From Aldersonia sp036524855 (GTDB lineage: Bacteria; Actinomycetota; Actinomycetes; Mycobacteriales; Mycobacteriaceae), in contig DATDBL010000119.1 of the NCBI GenBank assembly GCA_036524855.1, positions 26,915-90,914 on the forward strand: DNA of 64,000 bases. Reading direction: 5' to 3'. How positions within the stretch are numbered: position 1 is the stretch's first letter; every line of letters begins with the position of its first letter. Shown here piece after piece: positions 33,499-42,686 of the stretch. A model generated the notes under the pieces. That model searched no databases, was not told the DNA's origin, and was given only the letters and a program-made list of their open reading frames with translations. The position numbers and the translations under genes were made by a program.

Positions 33499-34893
33499 TC
33501 AGACGAACAGCCAGATCAGGCCCGCCATCGCGAACCCGACGATGGACAGGATGGTCTCGAGCACCGTCCAGGTCTTCAGCGTGTCCTTGACCGACATGTT
33601 GAAGTAGCGCGACACGATCCAGAACCCGCCGTCGTTGACGTGGCTGGCGATGATCGAACCGGCTGACACGGAGATGACGATCAGCGCGATCTGCGCCGAC
33701 GAGTAGTTCCCCGCGGCGATCGTCGGTTCGATGATGCCGGCCGTGGTGACGATGGCGACGGTCGCGGAGCCCTGGGCGATCCGCAGCGCGCAGCTGATCA
33801 GGTATGCCGATACGATCACTGGCAGGCCGATCGCGCCCATGGAGTCGGCGAGCGCCTGCCCGATCCCGGTGGCCCGCAGCACCGCGCCGAAGAACGCGCC
33901 GGCGCCGACGACCAGCAGGATCATGCCGACGGGCCGCAACGCCAACCCGGAGATCCTGGCCATCTCCCCCGCGGCGATGCCGCGGCGGGTGCCGAGCAGG
34001 TACAGCGCCAGCAGCGCCGCGATGGTCAGCGCGATGGTCGGGGTGCCGAGCAGGGTGAGGACAGACAGCAGCGTCGACCCCTCCTCGAGCGCAACGCTGC
34101 CGAAAGTGGCGCCGAGGATCAGCACCATCGGGGCGAGAATGATGAACGCGATGAGGCCGAGCGAGGGCGGATTGACGGTGTCGGCCTCCGCTTCCTCGGG
34201 AATGAATTCGTCCGGCACCTCGATCAACACCCGCTTGCCGATCCACGATCCCCACACGACGCCGCTGACGAACCAGGCCGGGATGCCGCAGGCGAGTCCC
34301 ATGATGATGATCCAGCCCAGGTCGACGCCCAGCAGGCCGGCCGCGGCGACGGGCCCCGGGTGCGGCGGCAGAAACGCGTGCGTCATGGACAGGCCGGCGA
34401 GCATCGGCATCGCGTACATCACCAACGACTTGCCGCCACGCTTGGCCGCCACGTACACCAGCGGGGCGAGGATGAAGATGCCGATGTCGAAGAAGACGGG
34501 AATGCCGAGGATCAGGCCGGTGACGCCCATCGCCAACGGAGCGCCCTTGGGCCCGAACAGCTTCAGTAATCGGGTGGTCAGCACGTCCGCGCCGCCGGAG
34601 CGTTCCAGGAAGGCGCCGAGGACCGTGCCCAGGCCGATGATCGGGGTGATGTGCCCCAGAATGCCGCCGAAACCCTTCTCCAGAATGGAATCGGCCGCGG
34701 TCGTCGGCGTGCCGACCAATTCGCTGACCGGGATGCCGGCGACGAGCGCGACCACGACGCTCACCACGATCAGCGCGATGAACGGCTCCACTTTGACTTT
34801 GATGATGAGCACCAGCAGCGCCGCGATGGACACCGCAGCGAGGGTGAGCAGGCCGGCTGTGTCGTGCTGCAGCCAGTCGACGAACGAGGACAT
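33499..34893 (-). CDS. GntP-family gluconate/hydroxy-acid permease
   Basis: A 464-aa membrane protein with about 12-14 hydrophobic segments. GIPVFFDIGIFILAPLVYVAAKRGGKS and HAFLPPHPGPVAAAGLL are GntP hallmarks, and RIAQGSATVAIVTTAGI with ASHVNDGGFWIVSRYF the C-terminal ones. ATG 34893 gives a normal start; the longer frame to 35490 runs through the aldolase gene and is not coding. In this cluster it likely imports a sugar acid or D-hydroxy/amino acid. Confidence 0.9.
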   Translation of the reverse strand: MSSFVDWLQHDTAGLLTLAAVSIAALLVLIIKVKVEPFIALIVVSVVVALVAGIPVSELVGTPTTAADSILEKGFGGILGHITPIIGLGTVLGAFLERSGGADVLTTRLLKLFGPKGAPLAMGVTGLILGIPVFFDIGIFILAPLVYVAAKRGGKSLVMYAMPMLAGLSMTHAFLPPHPGPVAAAGLLGVDLGWIIIMGLACGIPAWFVSGVVWGSWIGKRVLIEVPDEFIPEEAEADTVNPPSLGLIAFIILAPMVLILGATFGSVALEEGSTLLSVLTLLGTPTIALTIAALLALYLLGTRRGIAAGEMARISGLALRPVGMILLVVGAGAFFGAVLRATGIGQALADSMGAIGLPVIVSAYLISCALRIAQGSATVAIVTTAGIIEPTIAAGNYSSAQIALIVISVSAGSIIASHVNDGGFWIVSRYFNMSVKDTLKTWTVLETILSIVGFAMAGLIWLFV

Positions 34894-34940
34894 AGGGACT
34901 CCAGTGCTTTCGGGGTCGGTCGGGGTGGGGGTCGTGCAGG

Positions 34941-35570
34941 TCAGGCAGAAAGCGCCGCGACGAATGCCCTCGCCCGGGCGGTGATGTCGGCCCAGTCGCC
35001 GGCGGCCACCCGGTCGGGTGGGACGACGCTGGTGCCCGCGCAGACGGCCAGCGCGCCGGCGTCGAGGAATTCCCGGGCGTTGGCCGCGCTGATTCCGCCC
35101 GAGGGCAGCAGCTCGACCGCGGGGTACGGACCGTGCAGATCCGAAAGGTAGTCGGGACCCAGCCGTTTGGCGGGGAAGATCTTGACCGCGGTGGCGCCGA
35201 GATCGACGGCGTGGGCCACCTCGGTCGGTGTGAAGGCGCCGAGGAACACCGGCACCGAGCGTGCCACCGCCGCGGCGGCGACCTCGGCGCGGATCCCGGG
35301 CGTGACGAGGAACCGGGCGCCCGCGTCGATCGCCGCGGTGGCCTGTTCGCCGGTCAGCACCGTGCCGACGCCGAGCACGACCCCGGACCCGGCGACCGCG
35401 TCCGCGGACCGACGCAGGTGCTCGAGCACATCCGGGGTGGTGAAGGTCAGCTCGACGGTGCGGATGCCGCCCGCGGCGAGGGCATGACACAGCTGCCCGG
35501 CGTCGGGAATGTGGTCGGCCCGCACCACGCTCAGCACACGGTCGGCGCGCAGCACGTCGATCTCGCTCAT
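34941..35570 (-). CDS. eda: 2-dehydro-3-deoxy-phosphogluconate (KDPG/KHG) aldolase
   Basis: A 209-aa class I aldolase. The catalytic Glu is in VELTFTTP, the Schiff-base Lys in ATAVKIFPAKRLGP, and the phosphate site in LLPSGGIS. Cleaves KDPG to pyruvate and glyceraldehyde-3-phosphate. Its start overlaps the deacylase stop by 4 bp. With the divergent PfkB sugar kinase it makes a KDG-to-pyruvate route. Confidence 0.9.
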   Translation of the reverse strand: MSEIDVLRADRVLSVVRADHIPDAGQLCHALAAGGIRTVELTFTTPDVLEHLRRSADAVAGSGVVLGVGTVLTGEQATAAIDAGARFLVTPGIRAEVAAAAVARSVPVFLGAFTPTEVAHAVDLGATAVKIFPAKRLGPDYLSDLHGPYPAVELLPSGGISAANAREFLDAGALAVCAGTSVVPPDRVAAGDWADITARARAFVAALSA

Positions 35571-37174
35571 CGGACCAGTCCTTCCTCGCCGCGGCGCAGC
35601 GATCGCCCGGCGGTCGCGCCGGTGAGTTCGCCGTCGTCGAGGGCGAACTCGCCGCGGACCAGCACGTGGGTGAGGCCCGTGGCGGCGCGGCGTGGTTCGT
35701 CGTAGGTGGCGGTGTCGGCGACGGTGTCGGGGTCGAACAACACGAGGTCGGCGGCGTAGCCGGGGCGAACGAAGCCGCGGTCGGCGAGCCGGAGCCGGGT
35801 CGCGGCGCGCCCGGTGAGGTGACCGACGCATTCCTCGAGCGACATCAGGCCCAGGTCGCGGCCGTAGTGGCCGAGGTACCGGGCGAACGTGCCCCACGCC
35901 CGTGGGTGTGGTTTCGCGCCGACCAGCAGCCCGTCGCTGCCGCCGGTGTGCTTGGGGTGCTGCATGATTGCCTGGACGTTCTCCTCGTGGCCGACGTGTT
36001 GCAGGATCCCGGTGCCGAGCTGGTCGCGAAGCAGGATGTCGACGCACACGTCGAACGGCTCGCGGCCCTCGGCGCTCGCGATGTCCGCGATCGTCCGGCC
36101 GACGTAGCCACCGAGCGCGTCGCTCTGCACCCCGCTGATCTCGATGGTGTGCCACTCGGCGATCACGCCGTGGCAGCCGTCCGATCCGCTGACCTCGAGC
36201 TGGGCCCGGATCTTTTCCAGGGCAGCGGGGTCACGCAGCCGGGCCAGCGTTTCCTCGGCGCTGCCCGCGGACGACCAGCTCGGCAGGATGGCCGAAAGCG
36301 TGGTCGCGCCGGGCAGATACGGATAGGTGTCGAGGCTGATGTCCGCGCCGGCGGACACGGCGGAATCCAGCAGCGCCAACAGTTCCGGCGCGCGGCCCTT
36401 GTTGGGGCCGAAGTTCAGGGTGGCATGCGCCAGGTGCAGCGCGCACCCGGCGCGGGAGGTGAGCTCGACCATCTCCGCGTACGCCTGCAGCGCCCCCGCG
36501 CCGTAGGAGCGGTGATGCGGACAGAAGTACCCGCCGTGCTCGGCGACCGTCCGGCACAGCGCCAGCAGCTCGTCGTTGTCGGCGTACATCCCCGGGGTGT
36601 AGGTCAATCCGGCGGAGAGCCCGACCGCGCCCTCGGCCATGGCCTTGGCGACGACGCCCTGCATCTCGGCGACCTGCGCCGGCGACGCCGGGGTGTCGTC
36701 CCACCCCACCACCAGGGCGCGGACCACGCCGTGCGGAACGAGATAGGCGACGTTGGTGGCGATTCCGCGGTCGAGACGGTCGAGGTATTCGCCGACCGAG
36801 CGCCAGTCGAAGTCGAAGCCGTCGGGGTCGGTGTTCCAGCCGGCGATCTTGCGCCGCACGACGGCGAGCACGTCGTCGGTGACCGGGGCGTAGGACAGGC
36901 CGTCCTGGCCGAGCACCTCGGTGGTGACGCCCTGCGTGATCCGCGAGGGGTGGGCTGGATTGAGCAGGATCTGCAGGTCCGAGTGCGCGTGCATGTCGAT
37001 GAACCCCGGCGCGAGAACCAGGCCCGACGCGTCGATCACCCGGTCGGCCGCGGGTGAATCCCCGGCCTCGGGTCGGATGTCGGCGATGCGGTCGCCGTCG
37101 AGGAGCACGTCGGCGCGGTAGCGCGGCGTCTCGGTGCCGTCGACGACCGTGGCGGAGCGGATGAGTGTGCGCAT
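35567..37174 (-). CDS. N-acyl-D-amino acid deacylase (D-aminoacylase)
   Basis: A 535-aa amidohydrolase. The metal motif is FIDMHAHSDLQ; GLTYTPGMYADNDELLALC and FCPHHRSYG are characteristic of D-aminoacylases. The C-terminal composite domain ends with FVRPGYAADLVLFDP. It hydrolyses N-acyl-D-amino acids to free D-amino acids, which the neighbouring PLP enzyme could deaminate. Operon with aldolase and permease downstream. Confidence 0.88.
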   Translation of the reverse strand: MRTLIRSATVVDGTETPRYRADVLLDGDRIADIRPEAGDSPAADRVIDASGLVLAPGFIDMHAHSDLQILLNPAHPSRITQGVTTEVLGQDGLSYAPVTDDVLAVVRRKIAGWNTDPDGFDFDWRSVGEYLDRLDRGIATNVAYLVPHGVVRALVVGWDDTPASPAQVAEMQGVVAKAMAEGAVGLSAGLTYTPGMYADNDELLALCRTVAEHGGYFCPHHRSYGAGALQAYAEMVELTSRAGCALHLAHATLNFGPNKGRAPELLALLDSAVSAGADISLDTYPYLPGATTLSAILPSWSSAGSAEETLARLRDPAALEKIRAQLEVSGSDGCHGVIAEWHTIEISGVQSDALGGYVGRTIADIASAEGREPFDVCVDILLRDQLGTGILQHVGHEENVQAIMQHPKHTGGSDGLLVGAKPHPRAWGTFARYLGHYGRDLGLMSLEECVGHLTGRAATRLRLADRGFVRPGYAADLVLFDPDTVADTATYDEPRRAATGLTHVLVRGEFALDDGELTGATAGRSLRRGEEGLVR

Positions 37175-37199
37175 GGGCTTCCTGGGTGGAGGTTAGGGA

Positions 37200-38531
37200 T
37201 CAGAAGTAGGTGCGGATGAGGTCGACGATCACCGGGTCGTCGGAGTCGTCGGCCAGCAGCGGGATCCACCGCCACTTGTCGAAGGCGGTGCACGGGTGGG
37301 ACAGGCCGAGCCGGACGACGTCGCCGATCCCGAGATCGCAGTCGGGGGTGATCCGGAGAAAGGCGTGCTGGTCGTTGACGGCGGTCACCTCCGCGCCGGG
37401 CAGTGGTCGCGGCGCCGATCCGAGCTGGTCGGCGGCCAGCTGCGGCATGGGCAGGCCCTCGTCGAACGGCAGGTCGCGCTTGCCGGCGTCGAGCAGCGCG
37501 AGGTCGGGCTCGGGACGAGACACCACCCGCGCCCAGGTGTGCATGGCCGAGCGGAGCCGATGCGGCGCGCCGGCGGCTTCGCCGCGGCCGAACGGGGTGA
37601 TCCCGGTGTAGAAGCCGTCGTCGTGGATGACGTAGGCGCCGGCGCGGACGAACACCCGGGTGCGTCCGGCGACCAGGGGGGCGAGCACCTCCGCCACCAC
37701 ATCGAAATACGCACTGCCGCCGGCGGTGACGAAGCGGTCGGCGTCGTCGGGATACCGGCCGTCGGACTCGAGCCGCCGATGCAGGTGCGCCATCGCCTCC
37801 AGGTAGGTGCGCACCCGCGCCAGCGACTGCTCGGACGCGTCGTGGGCCAAGGCGCCCTCGTAGCCCGACACGCCGGCCAGGCGCAGCGCGCCGCTGGCCG
37901 CGATCCGTTCGGCGACCGCCACCGCCTCGTCGATCGTCCGGGCGCCGGTGCGCCCGCCGGGGGCGCCCAGCTCGACGAGCACCGGCACCGGCCGCGCGAT
38001 CGCCGTGTCCGCCAACGCGGCGACCATCGCGTCGACCGTCTGCGTCGAGTCCGCCCAGGTCAGGACCTCGACCTCGGGGTCGTCGGCCATCTCGCGGGCG
38101 AGCCACCGGAGCGCGACGGGATCGACGAGGGCGTTGGCGAGCTGGATCCGGCGCACGCCGAAGCGCACCGCGACACGCAGCTGAGCGAACGTCGCGAGCG
38201 TGATTCCCCATGCGCCGCTGCGGATCTGCCGATCCCACAGCACCGGGGACATGGTCGTCTTGCCGTGCGGCGCAAGCTCGACGCCGTGCGCCGCGCACCA
38301 CGCGGCCATCGCGGCGATGTTCTCTTCGATCGCGGTGTCGTCGAGCGTCATCACCGGCGTGCTGAACGCGGAGAGCCGCGGCTCGGTGGCGAGGAACTCC
38401 GCCTTGGTCAGACCGTTTGCCTCGGCGGGCAGCGACTTGTCCAGCTCTGAGAGGCGGAGGGCATCGATGTCGCTCAGTGCTTTTTGGTCGAGCGGTTGTC
38501 GGTCGAGCGCTCGCGCGCCTCGGTTCGTCAT
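37200..38531 (-). CDS. PLP-dependent D-amino acid deaminase (DSD1/D-threonine aldolase-like)
   Basis: A 443-aa protein with an alanine-racemase-type PLP barrel: the PLP Lys is in ELAPHGKTTMSP, followed by WGITLATFAQLRVAVRFGVRRIQLANALV. The C-terminal D-serine dehydratase-like domain holds NDQHAFLRI and GDVVRLGLSHPCTAFDKW, with the His and Cys zinc ligands. Annotated elsewhere as 'amino acid deaminase'. ATG 38531 is chosen from the family start. Gives 2-keto acid plus ammonia; the nearby RidA would clear enamine intermediates. Confidence 0.85.
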   Translation of the reverse strand: MTNRGARALDRQPLDQKALSDIDALRLSELDKSLPAEANGLTKAEFLATEPRLSAFSTPVMTLDDTAIEENIAAMAAWCAAHGVELAPHGKTTMSPVLWDRQIRSGAWGITLATFAQLRVAVRFGVRRIQLANALVDPVALRWLAREMADDPEVEVLTWADSTQTVDAMVAALADTAIARPVPVLVELGAPGGRTGARTIDEAVAVAERIAASGALRLAGVSGYEGALAHDASEQSLARVRTYLEAMAHLHRRLESDGRYPDDADRFVTAGGSAYFDVVAEVLAPLVAGRTRVFVRAGAYVIHDDGFYTGITPFGRGEAAGAPHRLRSAMHTWARVVSRPEPDLALLDAGKRDLPFDEGLPMPQLAADQLGSAPRPLPGAEVTAVNDQHAFLRITPDCDLGIGDVVRLGLSHPCTAFDKWRWIPLLADDSDDPVIVDLIRTYF

Positions 38532-38580
38532 CGTCGATCCTGTCTCTTGTCGATTCGATCGCATCGTCAGCACAACGACC

Positions 38581-38613
38581 TGCAATGTTGCATAGAGTGC
38601 AATCATGATTGCA
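38581..38613. promoter_or_regulatory. Two TGCAA/TTGCA palindromes between divergent operons
   Basis: TGCAA-TG-TTGCA (38581-38592) and the perfect 16-bp palindrome TGCAATCATGATTGCA (38598-38613) share half-sites and lie 17 bp apart, between the deaminase operon and the kinase-iclR-ridA operon. Probable operators of the clustered IclR regulator. Confidence 0.7.
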
Positions 38614-38739
38614 ATTTCTGTGTTCTATGTCTAGCATCGGTGAAGGCTCCTCGTCAACGGTTAGCTCCGACGCCGCGACGCGGCTCGGGGCGCCGGATCG
38701 AGCGAGCATCCGCATTTCGTACGAGCGCAGAGGACAGCA

Positions 38740-39771
38740 GTGCAGGAATCGAACGCCGCACAAGAATCGAGCATCGCCGTCGCGTGCCTCGGCGAGGCCC
38801 TCGTACTGGTCTCGCCGCACGACGCGACCGGCGGATCGGACACCGAACACCATCTCGGCGGCGCCGAGGCGAACGTTGCCGCCGGCCTGGCGGCCCACGG
38901 CCTACCGGCGACGTGGGTCGGGCGGGTCGGTGACGACGAGTTCGGCGCGCTCGTGCGCGCGGAGTTGATCGCGCGCGGAGTCGACGTGTCCGCGGTCGAG
39001 ACGGACCCTCGCCGGCCCACCGGGCACTACTCGAAGATCACCGTCACCGACGACGCCGGTGAGCGGCACACGACCAGCCGGTACTGCCGGTCCGGATCGG
39101 CGGCGTCGGCGATGACGCCCGAGTTCCTCGATTCGGCAGACGTGGCCGCCGTGCTCTCCCGTGCCGCGGTCGTGCACAGCAGCGGGATCACGGCGGCGCT
39201 CTCGGATTCGTGTCGGGAGTTGATGCGCCGGCTGCTCGCCGATCGGCCGGGAATCTCCGGGGTGGTGAGCTTCGACGTGAACTGGCGTGAGCAGCTGTGG
39301 CCGGACGGCGACCCCCGGGTGGTGGTGGAACTGGCCAACCTCGCAGACATCGTCTTCGTCGGTGCAGACGAGGCGATCCGGGTGATGGGCACCGACGACC
39401 CCGCGGAGTTGCGCCGGATCCTGCCCGACCCGGCCACCCTGGTCGTCAAGGACGGGGCTCGACGTGCCCTGGCGGTGGACCGGGACGGCGGTGCGGTCGC
39501 GGTCCCGGCGCTGCGGGTGCACGTGGTCGAGCCGGTCGGTGCCGGCGACGCGTTCGCCGCGGGCTATATCGGCGGCGTAGTTCGAGGTGACGACGTCGTC
39601 GGGTGCCTGCGCCGCGGGCACGTCGGTGCGGCGGGAGCGCTGACCGTCGTCGCCGACTCGGCGCCGCCGCCGCCGGACCACGTGATGCGCCGGCTGCTCG
39701 ACGGCTCGGACCGCGACTGGGCCGCGACCAGCGCGTCGGCCCAGGGCTTTTCGTTCGGGGAAGGGAAGTGA
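38740..39771 (+). CDS. PfkB-family sugar kinase, probable 2-keto-3-deoxygluconate kinase
   Basis: A 343-aa ribokinase-family protein. It opens VACLGEALV, has HHLGGAEANVAAGLAAHG (substrate site) and VEPVGAGDAFAAGYIGG with the catalytic Asp. KDG kinase is the best guess because a KDPG aldolase lies in the divergent operon. GTG start at 38740. Confidence 0.82.
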   Translation: MQESNAAQESSIAVACLGEALVLVSPHDATGGSDTEHHLGGAEANVAAGLAAHGLPATWVGRVGDDEFGALVRAELIARGVDVSAVETDPRRPTGHYSKITVTDDAGERHTTSRYCRSGSAASAMTPEFLDSADVAAVLSRAAVVHSSGITAALSDSCRELMRRLLADRPGISGVVSFDVNWREQLWPDGDPRVVVELANLADIVFVGADEAIRVMGTDDPAELRRILPDPATLVVKDGARRALAVDRDGGAVAVPALRVHVVEPVGAGDAFAAGYIGGVVRGDDVVGCLRRGHVGAAGALTVVADSAPPPPDHVMRRLLDGSDRDWAATSASAQGFSFGEGK

Positions 39772-39775
39772 GGCG

Positions 39776-40525
39776 ATGAGCCAGAGTGTCGCGCGGGCGC
39801 TGCAGCTGCTGATCCATCTGGGTAGCGGACCGGCCACACTGGACGAGCTGGCGGCGGCGACCGGTGTGCACAAGACGACGGTGCTGCGGCTGCTGCGCAC
39901 GCTGTCCGAGGAACGGTTCGCTTTCCGCGACAACAGCAATCGGTATCACCTCGGCTCGCGCATCTTCGATCTCGCCGCCCGCGGCACCGACCAACGCGAG
40001 ATCCGTAGCATCGCCTCACCCCACCTCGTCGCGTTCAACCGCGAGTGCGGCCGCACGACGCACCTGGCCGCCATGGAGGGGGAGAACATCGTCTACATCG
40101 ACAAGCTGGAGTCGCACGACCAGATCCGGATGTACTCGCGGATCGGGATGAGCGCCAACCTGAACTCCACCGCGGTGGCCAAGGTGATCCTCGCCGATCT
40201 GCCCGACGCCGAGCTGCGCCCGGTCGTTGCGGCGATGGACTTCACCCGCCGCACACCCAACACGATCACGACCCCGCAGCGCTACCTGCAGGAGATCGAA
40301 ACCGTCCGTGCCCAGGGCTGGGCGCACGACCGCGAGGAGAACGAGCCGTCCATCAACTGCATCGGCGTTCCAGTCCGGGGCGCCTCCGGCGGGGTCGTCG
40401 CCGCGGTGTCCGTGTCGGTCCCCGACGTCGTGCTGCCCTACGACCGGGTGCTCGACCTGCTCGGCCCACTGCAAGCGGTGGTCGAGCGCATCTCGCGAGA
40501 CTGCGGCTATCGGCCGCAGTCGTGA
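39776..40525 (+). CDS. IclR-family regulator
   Basis: A 249-aa protein. Residues ~3-60 form the winged helix (ARALQLLIHLGSGPATLDELAAATGVHKTTVLRLLRTL); the rest is the IclR effector domain with LNSTAVAKVILADLP and NEPSINCIGVPVRG. Starts 4 bp after the kinase gene, so co-transcribed. Likely binds the TGCAA palindromes at 38581-38613. Confidence 0.88.
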   Translation: MSQSVARALQLLIHLGSGPATLDELAAATGVHKTTVLRLLRTLSEERFAFRDNSNRYHLGSRIFDLAARGTDQREIRSIASPHLVAFNRECGRTTHLAAMEGENIVYIDKLESHDQIRMYSRIGMSANLNSTAVAKVILADLPDAELRPVVAAMDFTRRTPNTITTPQRYLQEIETVRAQGWAHDREENEPSINCIGVPVRGASGGVVAAVSVSVPDVVLPYDRVLDLLGPLQAVVERISRDCGYRPQS

Positions 40526-40558
40526 ATTTGCAACCACAACACACACAGGAGTTCGAAC

Positions 40559-40963
40559 ATGTCCGATTCCCAGGTCATCCGCACCGACGACGCGCCCGCC
40601 CCGGCGCACACCTTCAGCCAGGGCATCCGCAAGGGCGGCTTCCTGCAGGTATCGGGGCAGGGCCCGATGGACCCGGCCACGAACACCTACATCGGGGAGG
40701 GTGACGTGCGGGACCAGACCCGGCGCACGCTCGAGAACGTCAAGGCGATCCTTGCTGCGGGTGGCGCCGGCGTCGAGGACGTGCTGATGTTTCGGGTGTA
40801 CCTGACCACCCGGGCGGATTTCGCCGCCATGAACGAGGCGTACGGAGAGTTCATCGAGGAGAACGTCACCTCGAAGCAATTGCCCTGTCGCACCACGGTC
40901 TTCGTCGACCTGCCGCACGAGGTCATGCTGGTGGAGATCGACGCGCTCGCGGTCGTCGCCTAG
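40559..40963 (+). CDS. RidA-family enamine/imine deaminase
   Basis: A 134-aa protein of the YjgF/RidA family: FSQGIRKGGFLQVSGQGPMDP, QTRRTLENVKAILAAGGAGVEDVL and PCRTTVFVDLPHEVMLVEIDALAV with the conserved Arg. RidA hydrolyses reactive enamines released by PLP deaminases, matching the deaminase of this cluster. Confidence 0.9.
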   Translation: MSDSQVIRTDDAPAPAHTFSQGIRKGGFLQVSGQGPMDPATNTYIGEGDVRDQTRRTLENVKAILAAGGAGVEDVLMFRVYLTTRADFAAMNEAYGEFIEENVTSKQLPCRTTVFVDLPHEVMLVEIDALAVVA

Positions 40964-40994
40964 TTCGGTCCGGAGCGATTTCGATCCGACACTA

Positions 40995-41014
40995 GCAAAC
41001 GTACGTACGTTTGC
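40995..41014. promoter_or_regulatory. 20-bp perfect palindrome GCAAACGTACGTACGTTTGC, predicted TetR operator
   Basis: Self-complementary over 20 bases, 47 bp before the acyl-CoA synthetase start. Related motifs recur at 42621, 48975, 52386, 52488 and 55326. Confidence 0.75.
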
Positions 41015-41060
41015 CGCAGTGTTGTGACCACACGCAGTTGGTCCCGTCAGAAGGAGCGCC

Positions 41061-42587
41061 ATGTTCACCCTTGTCGACGCCATTCGCCGCAACGAGCGGC
41101 TGGTGCCTCATCGTGAGGCGATCACGGACGGCCAGCGCCGGTTGACGCACGGCGAGCTGGCCGATCGCGCGTGGCAGATCGCCGCCGGGTTGCGTTCGCT
41201 GGGTGTGCAACCCGGCGACACGGTGGGGGTGCTGGCGGGCAACACGGTGTTCAGCATCGAGACGTTCCTGGGGATCGCGGCCGCGGGGGCGGCGTTCGTC
41301 CCCTACAACTGGCGCTGGGCCACCGAGGAACTCACCCACGGCATCAACGAGACGGGTGCGAAGGTGGTGCTCGTCGGCGAGGGGTTCGAGGGCCCGATCG
41401 CCGAGGTGGTGGCGGGTAGCGGGCTCGCCGCGCCGGTGACGGCGGTGCACGAGGGGGACGACTTCGAGCGGCTGCTCGGACACGGCGCGCGGCGCGGCGC
41501 CCCGGTCGCCGAGTCCGACACGGCCTGCATCCTGTTCACCGGCGGGACGACCGGGTTCTCGAAGGGTGTCGCGCTGTCGCATCGCGCGATCCTGACCAAC
41601 GCGGTCAACGAGATCGCCGACTGCCGGATCGGCGCGCGACCCGACGACCGCGGCCTCATAGTGACGCCGCTGTTCCACTCCGCGGCCCTGCTGTGCTGGT
41701 TCCTGCCGCACTACGTCACCGGCAACGGTTCCGTGCTGGCCCACAAGTTCGTCGAGGACGAGATCGCCACGCTGGTGGCGGACGAGTCGATCACGAACAT
41801 GTTCCTGGTGCCGAACATGATTCGCCGCATGCTCAAGGCCGGCGCGTTCGACACCGACGGATTCCGGCGTCATTTCAAGGCGCTGCACAGCGGCGCGGGC
41901 CTGTTGCGGATGCCCGACAAGCGCGCGGTCGCCGAGCTGATCCCCGACGTCGAGTTGTACTTCCGCTACGGGTTGACCGAGGCCGGACCGATGGTGACCC
42001 GGTTGCTGCCGCAGGACATGATGCGCGCGGAGATCGACGGCTCGATCGGCACCGAGTACCTGCTCTCCGAGGTGGAGTTGCGCGACCTGGTCGACGACGT
42101 CCCCGTCCCGACCGGTGAGATCGGCGAGATCTGCGTGCGTGGGCCGGGCCTGATGACCGGGTACTTCGGACGTCCGGAGGCAACCGAGCAGGTGCTCCGC
42201 GACGGGTGGCTGCGCACCGGCGACCTCGCTGTGCGCGACGAGCAGGGCTACCTGTTCTTCCGCGACCGCGCCAAGGACATGATCAAGACCGGTGGCGAGA
42301 ACGTCTACAGCTCCGAGATCGAGCAGCTGCTGCACACGCACCCCGCGGTCATGGAGGCCGCGGTCATCGGCGTGCCCAGCTTGGAGTGGGACGAGGAGGT
42401 GCGGGCCGTGATCGCGGTGCGCCCGGGCCGCAGCGTCACCGAGGCCGAGATCGCCGGGTTCCTGCGCGAGCACCTCGCGGGGTACAAGGTGCCCAAGCTG
42501 ATCGCCCTGGTCGGGCCCGATGCGCTGCCGGTGAATCCGAGCGGCAAGATCGTCAAGACGAACATCCGCAAGGCGATGGGGTGGTAA
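41061..42587 (+). CDS. Acyl-CoA synthetase (FadD-like, AMP-forming)
   Basis: A 508-aa ANL-superfamily enzyme. The P-loop is ILFTGGTTGFSKGVALSH (from ~residue 157); later motifs YFRYGLTEAGP, WLRTGDLAVRDEQGYLFFRDRAKDMIKTGGENVYSSEIE and the C-terminal Lys in NPSGKIVKTNI are present. Activates a carboxylic acid to its CoA ester. First gene of the TetR-regulated catabolic region, preceded by AAGGAGCGCC and the palindrome at 40995. Confidence 0.9.
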   Translation: MFTLVDAIRRNERLVPHREAITDGQRRLTHGELADRAWQIAAGLRSLGVQPGDTVGVLAGNTVFSIETFLGIAAAGAAFVPYNWRWATEELTHGINETGAKVVLVGEGFEGPIAEVVAGSGLAAPVTAVHEGDDFERLLGHGARRGAPVAESDTACILFTGGTTGFSKGVALSHRAILTNAVNEIADCRIGARPDDRGLIVTPLFHSAALLCWFLPHYVTGNGSVLAHKFVEDEIATLVADESITNMFLVPNMIRRMLKAGAFDTDGFRRHFKALHSGAGLLRMPDKRAVAELIPDVELYFRYGLTEAGPMVTRLLPQDMMRAEIDGSIGTEYLLSEVELRDLVDDVPVPTGEIGEICVRGPGLMTGYFGRPEATEQVLRDGWLRTGDLAVRDEQGYLFFRDRAKDMIKTGGENVYSSEIEQLLHTHPAVMEAAVIGVPSLEWDEEVRAVIAVRPGRSVTEAEIAGFLREHLAGYKVPKLIALVGPDALPVNPSGKIVKTNIRKAMGW

Positions 42588-42620
42588 CACGGGGGCCGTC
42601 CGCCCCGGCACGCCCCGGCT

Positions 42621-42635
42621 AACGTACGATTGTTT
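42621..42635. promoter_or_regulatory. TetR-type motif AACGTACGATTGTTT upstream of the tetR gene
   Basis: This 15-mer is the exact reverse complement of the site at 48975-48989 before the carboxylase/thioesterase pair. It lies 52 bp upstream of the TetR start, suggesting autoregulation. Confidence 0.65.
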
Positions 42636-42686
42636 CTCGAACCACAGATGTGCCCGCGCGCGGGCCGGCGATTCTCGGAGGCAGAT

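Noticed and set aside
34894..35490. N-terminal extension of the GntP frame
   Set aside because: It lies antisense-in-frame across the aldolase gene and is Arg-rich, without membrane or domain character.
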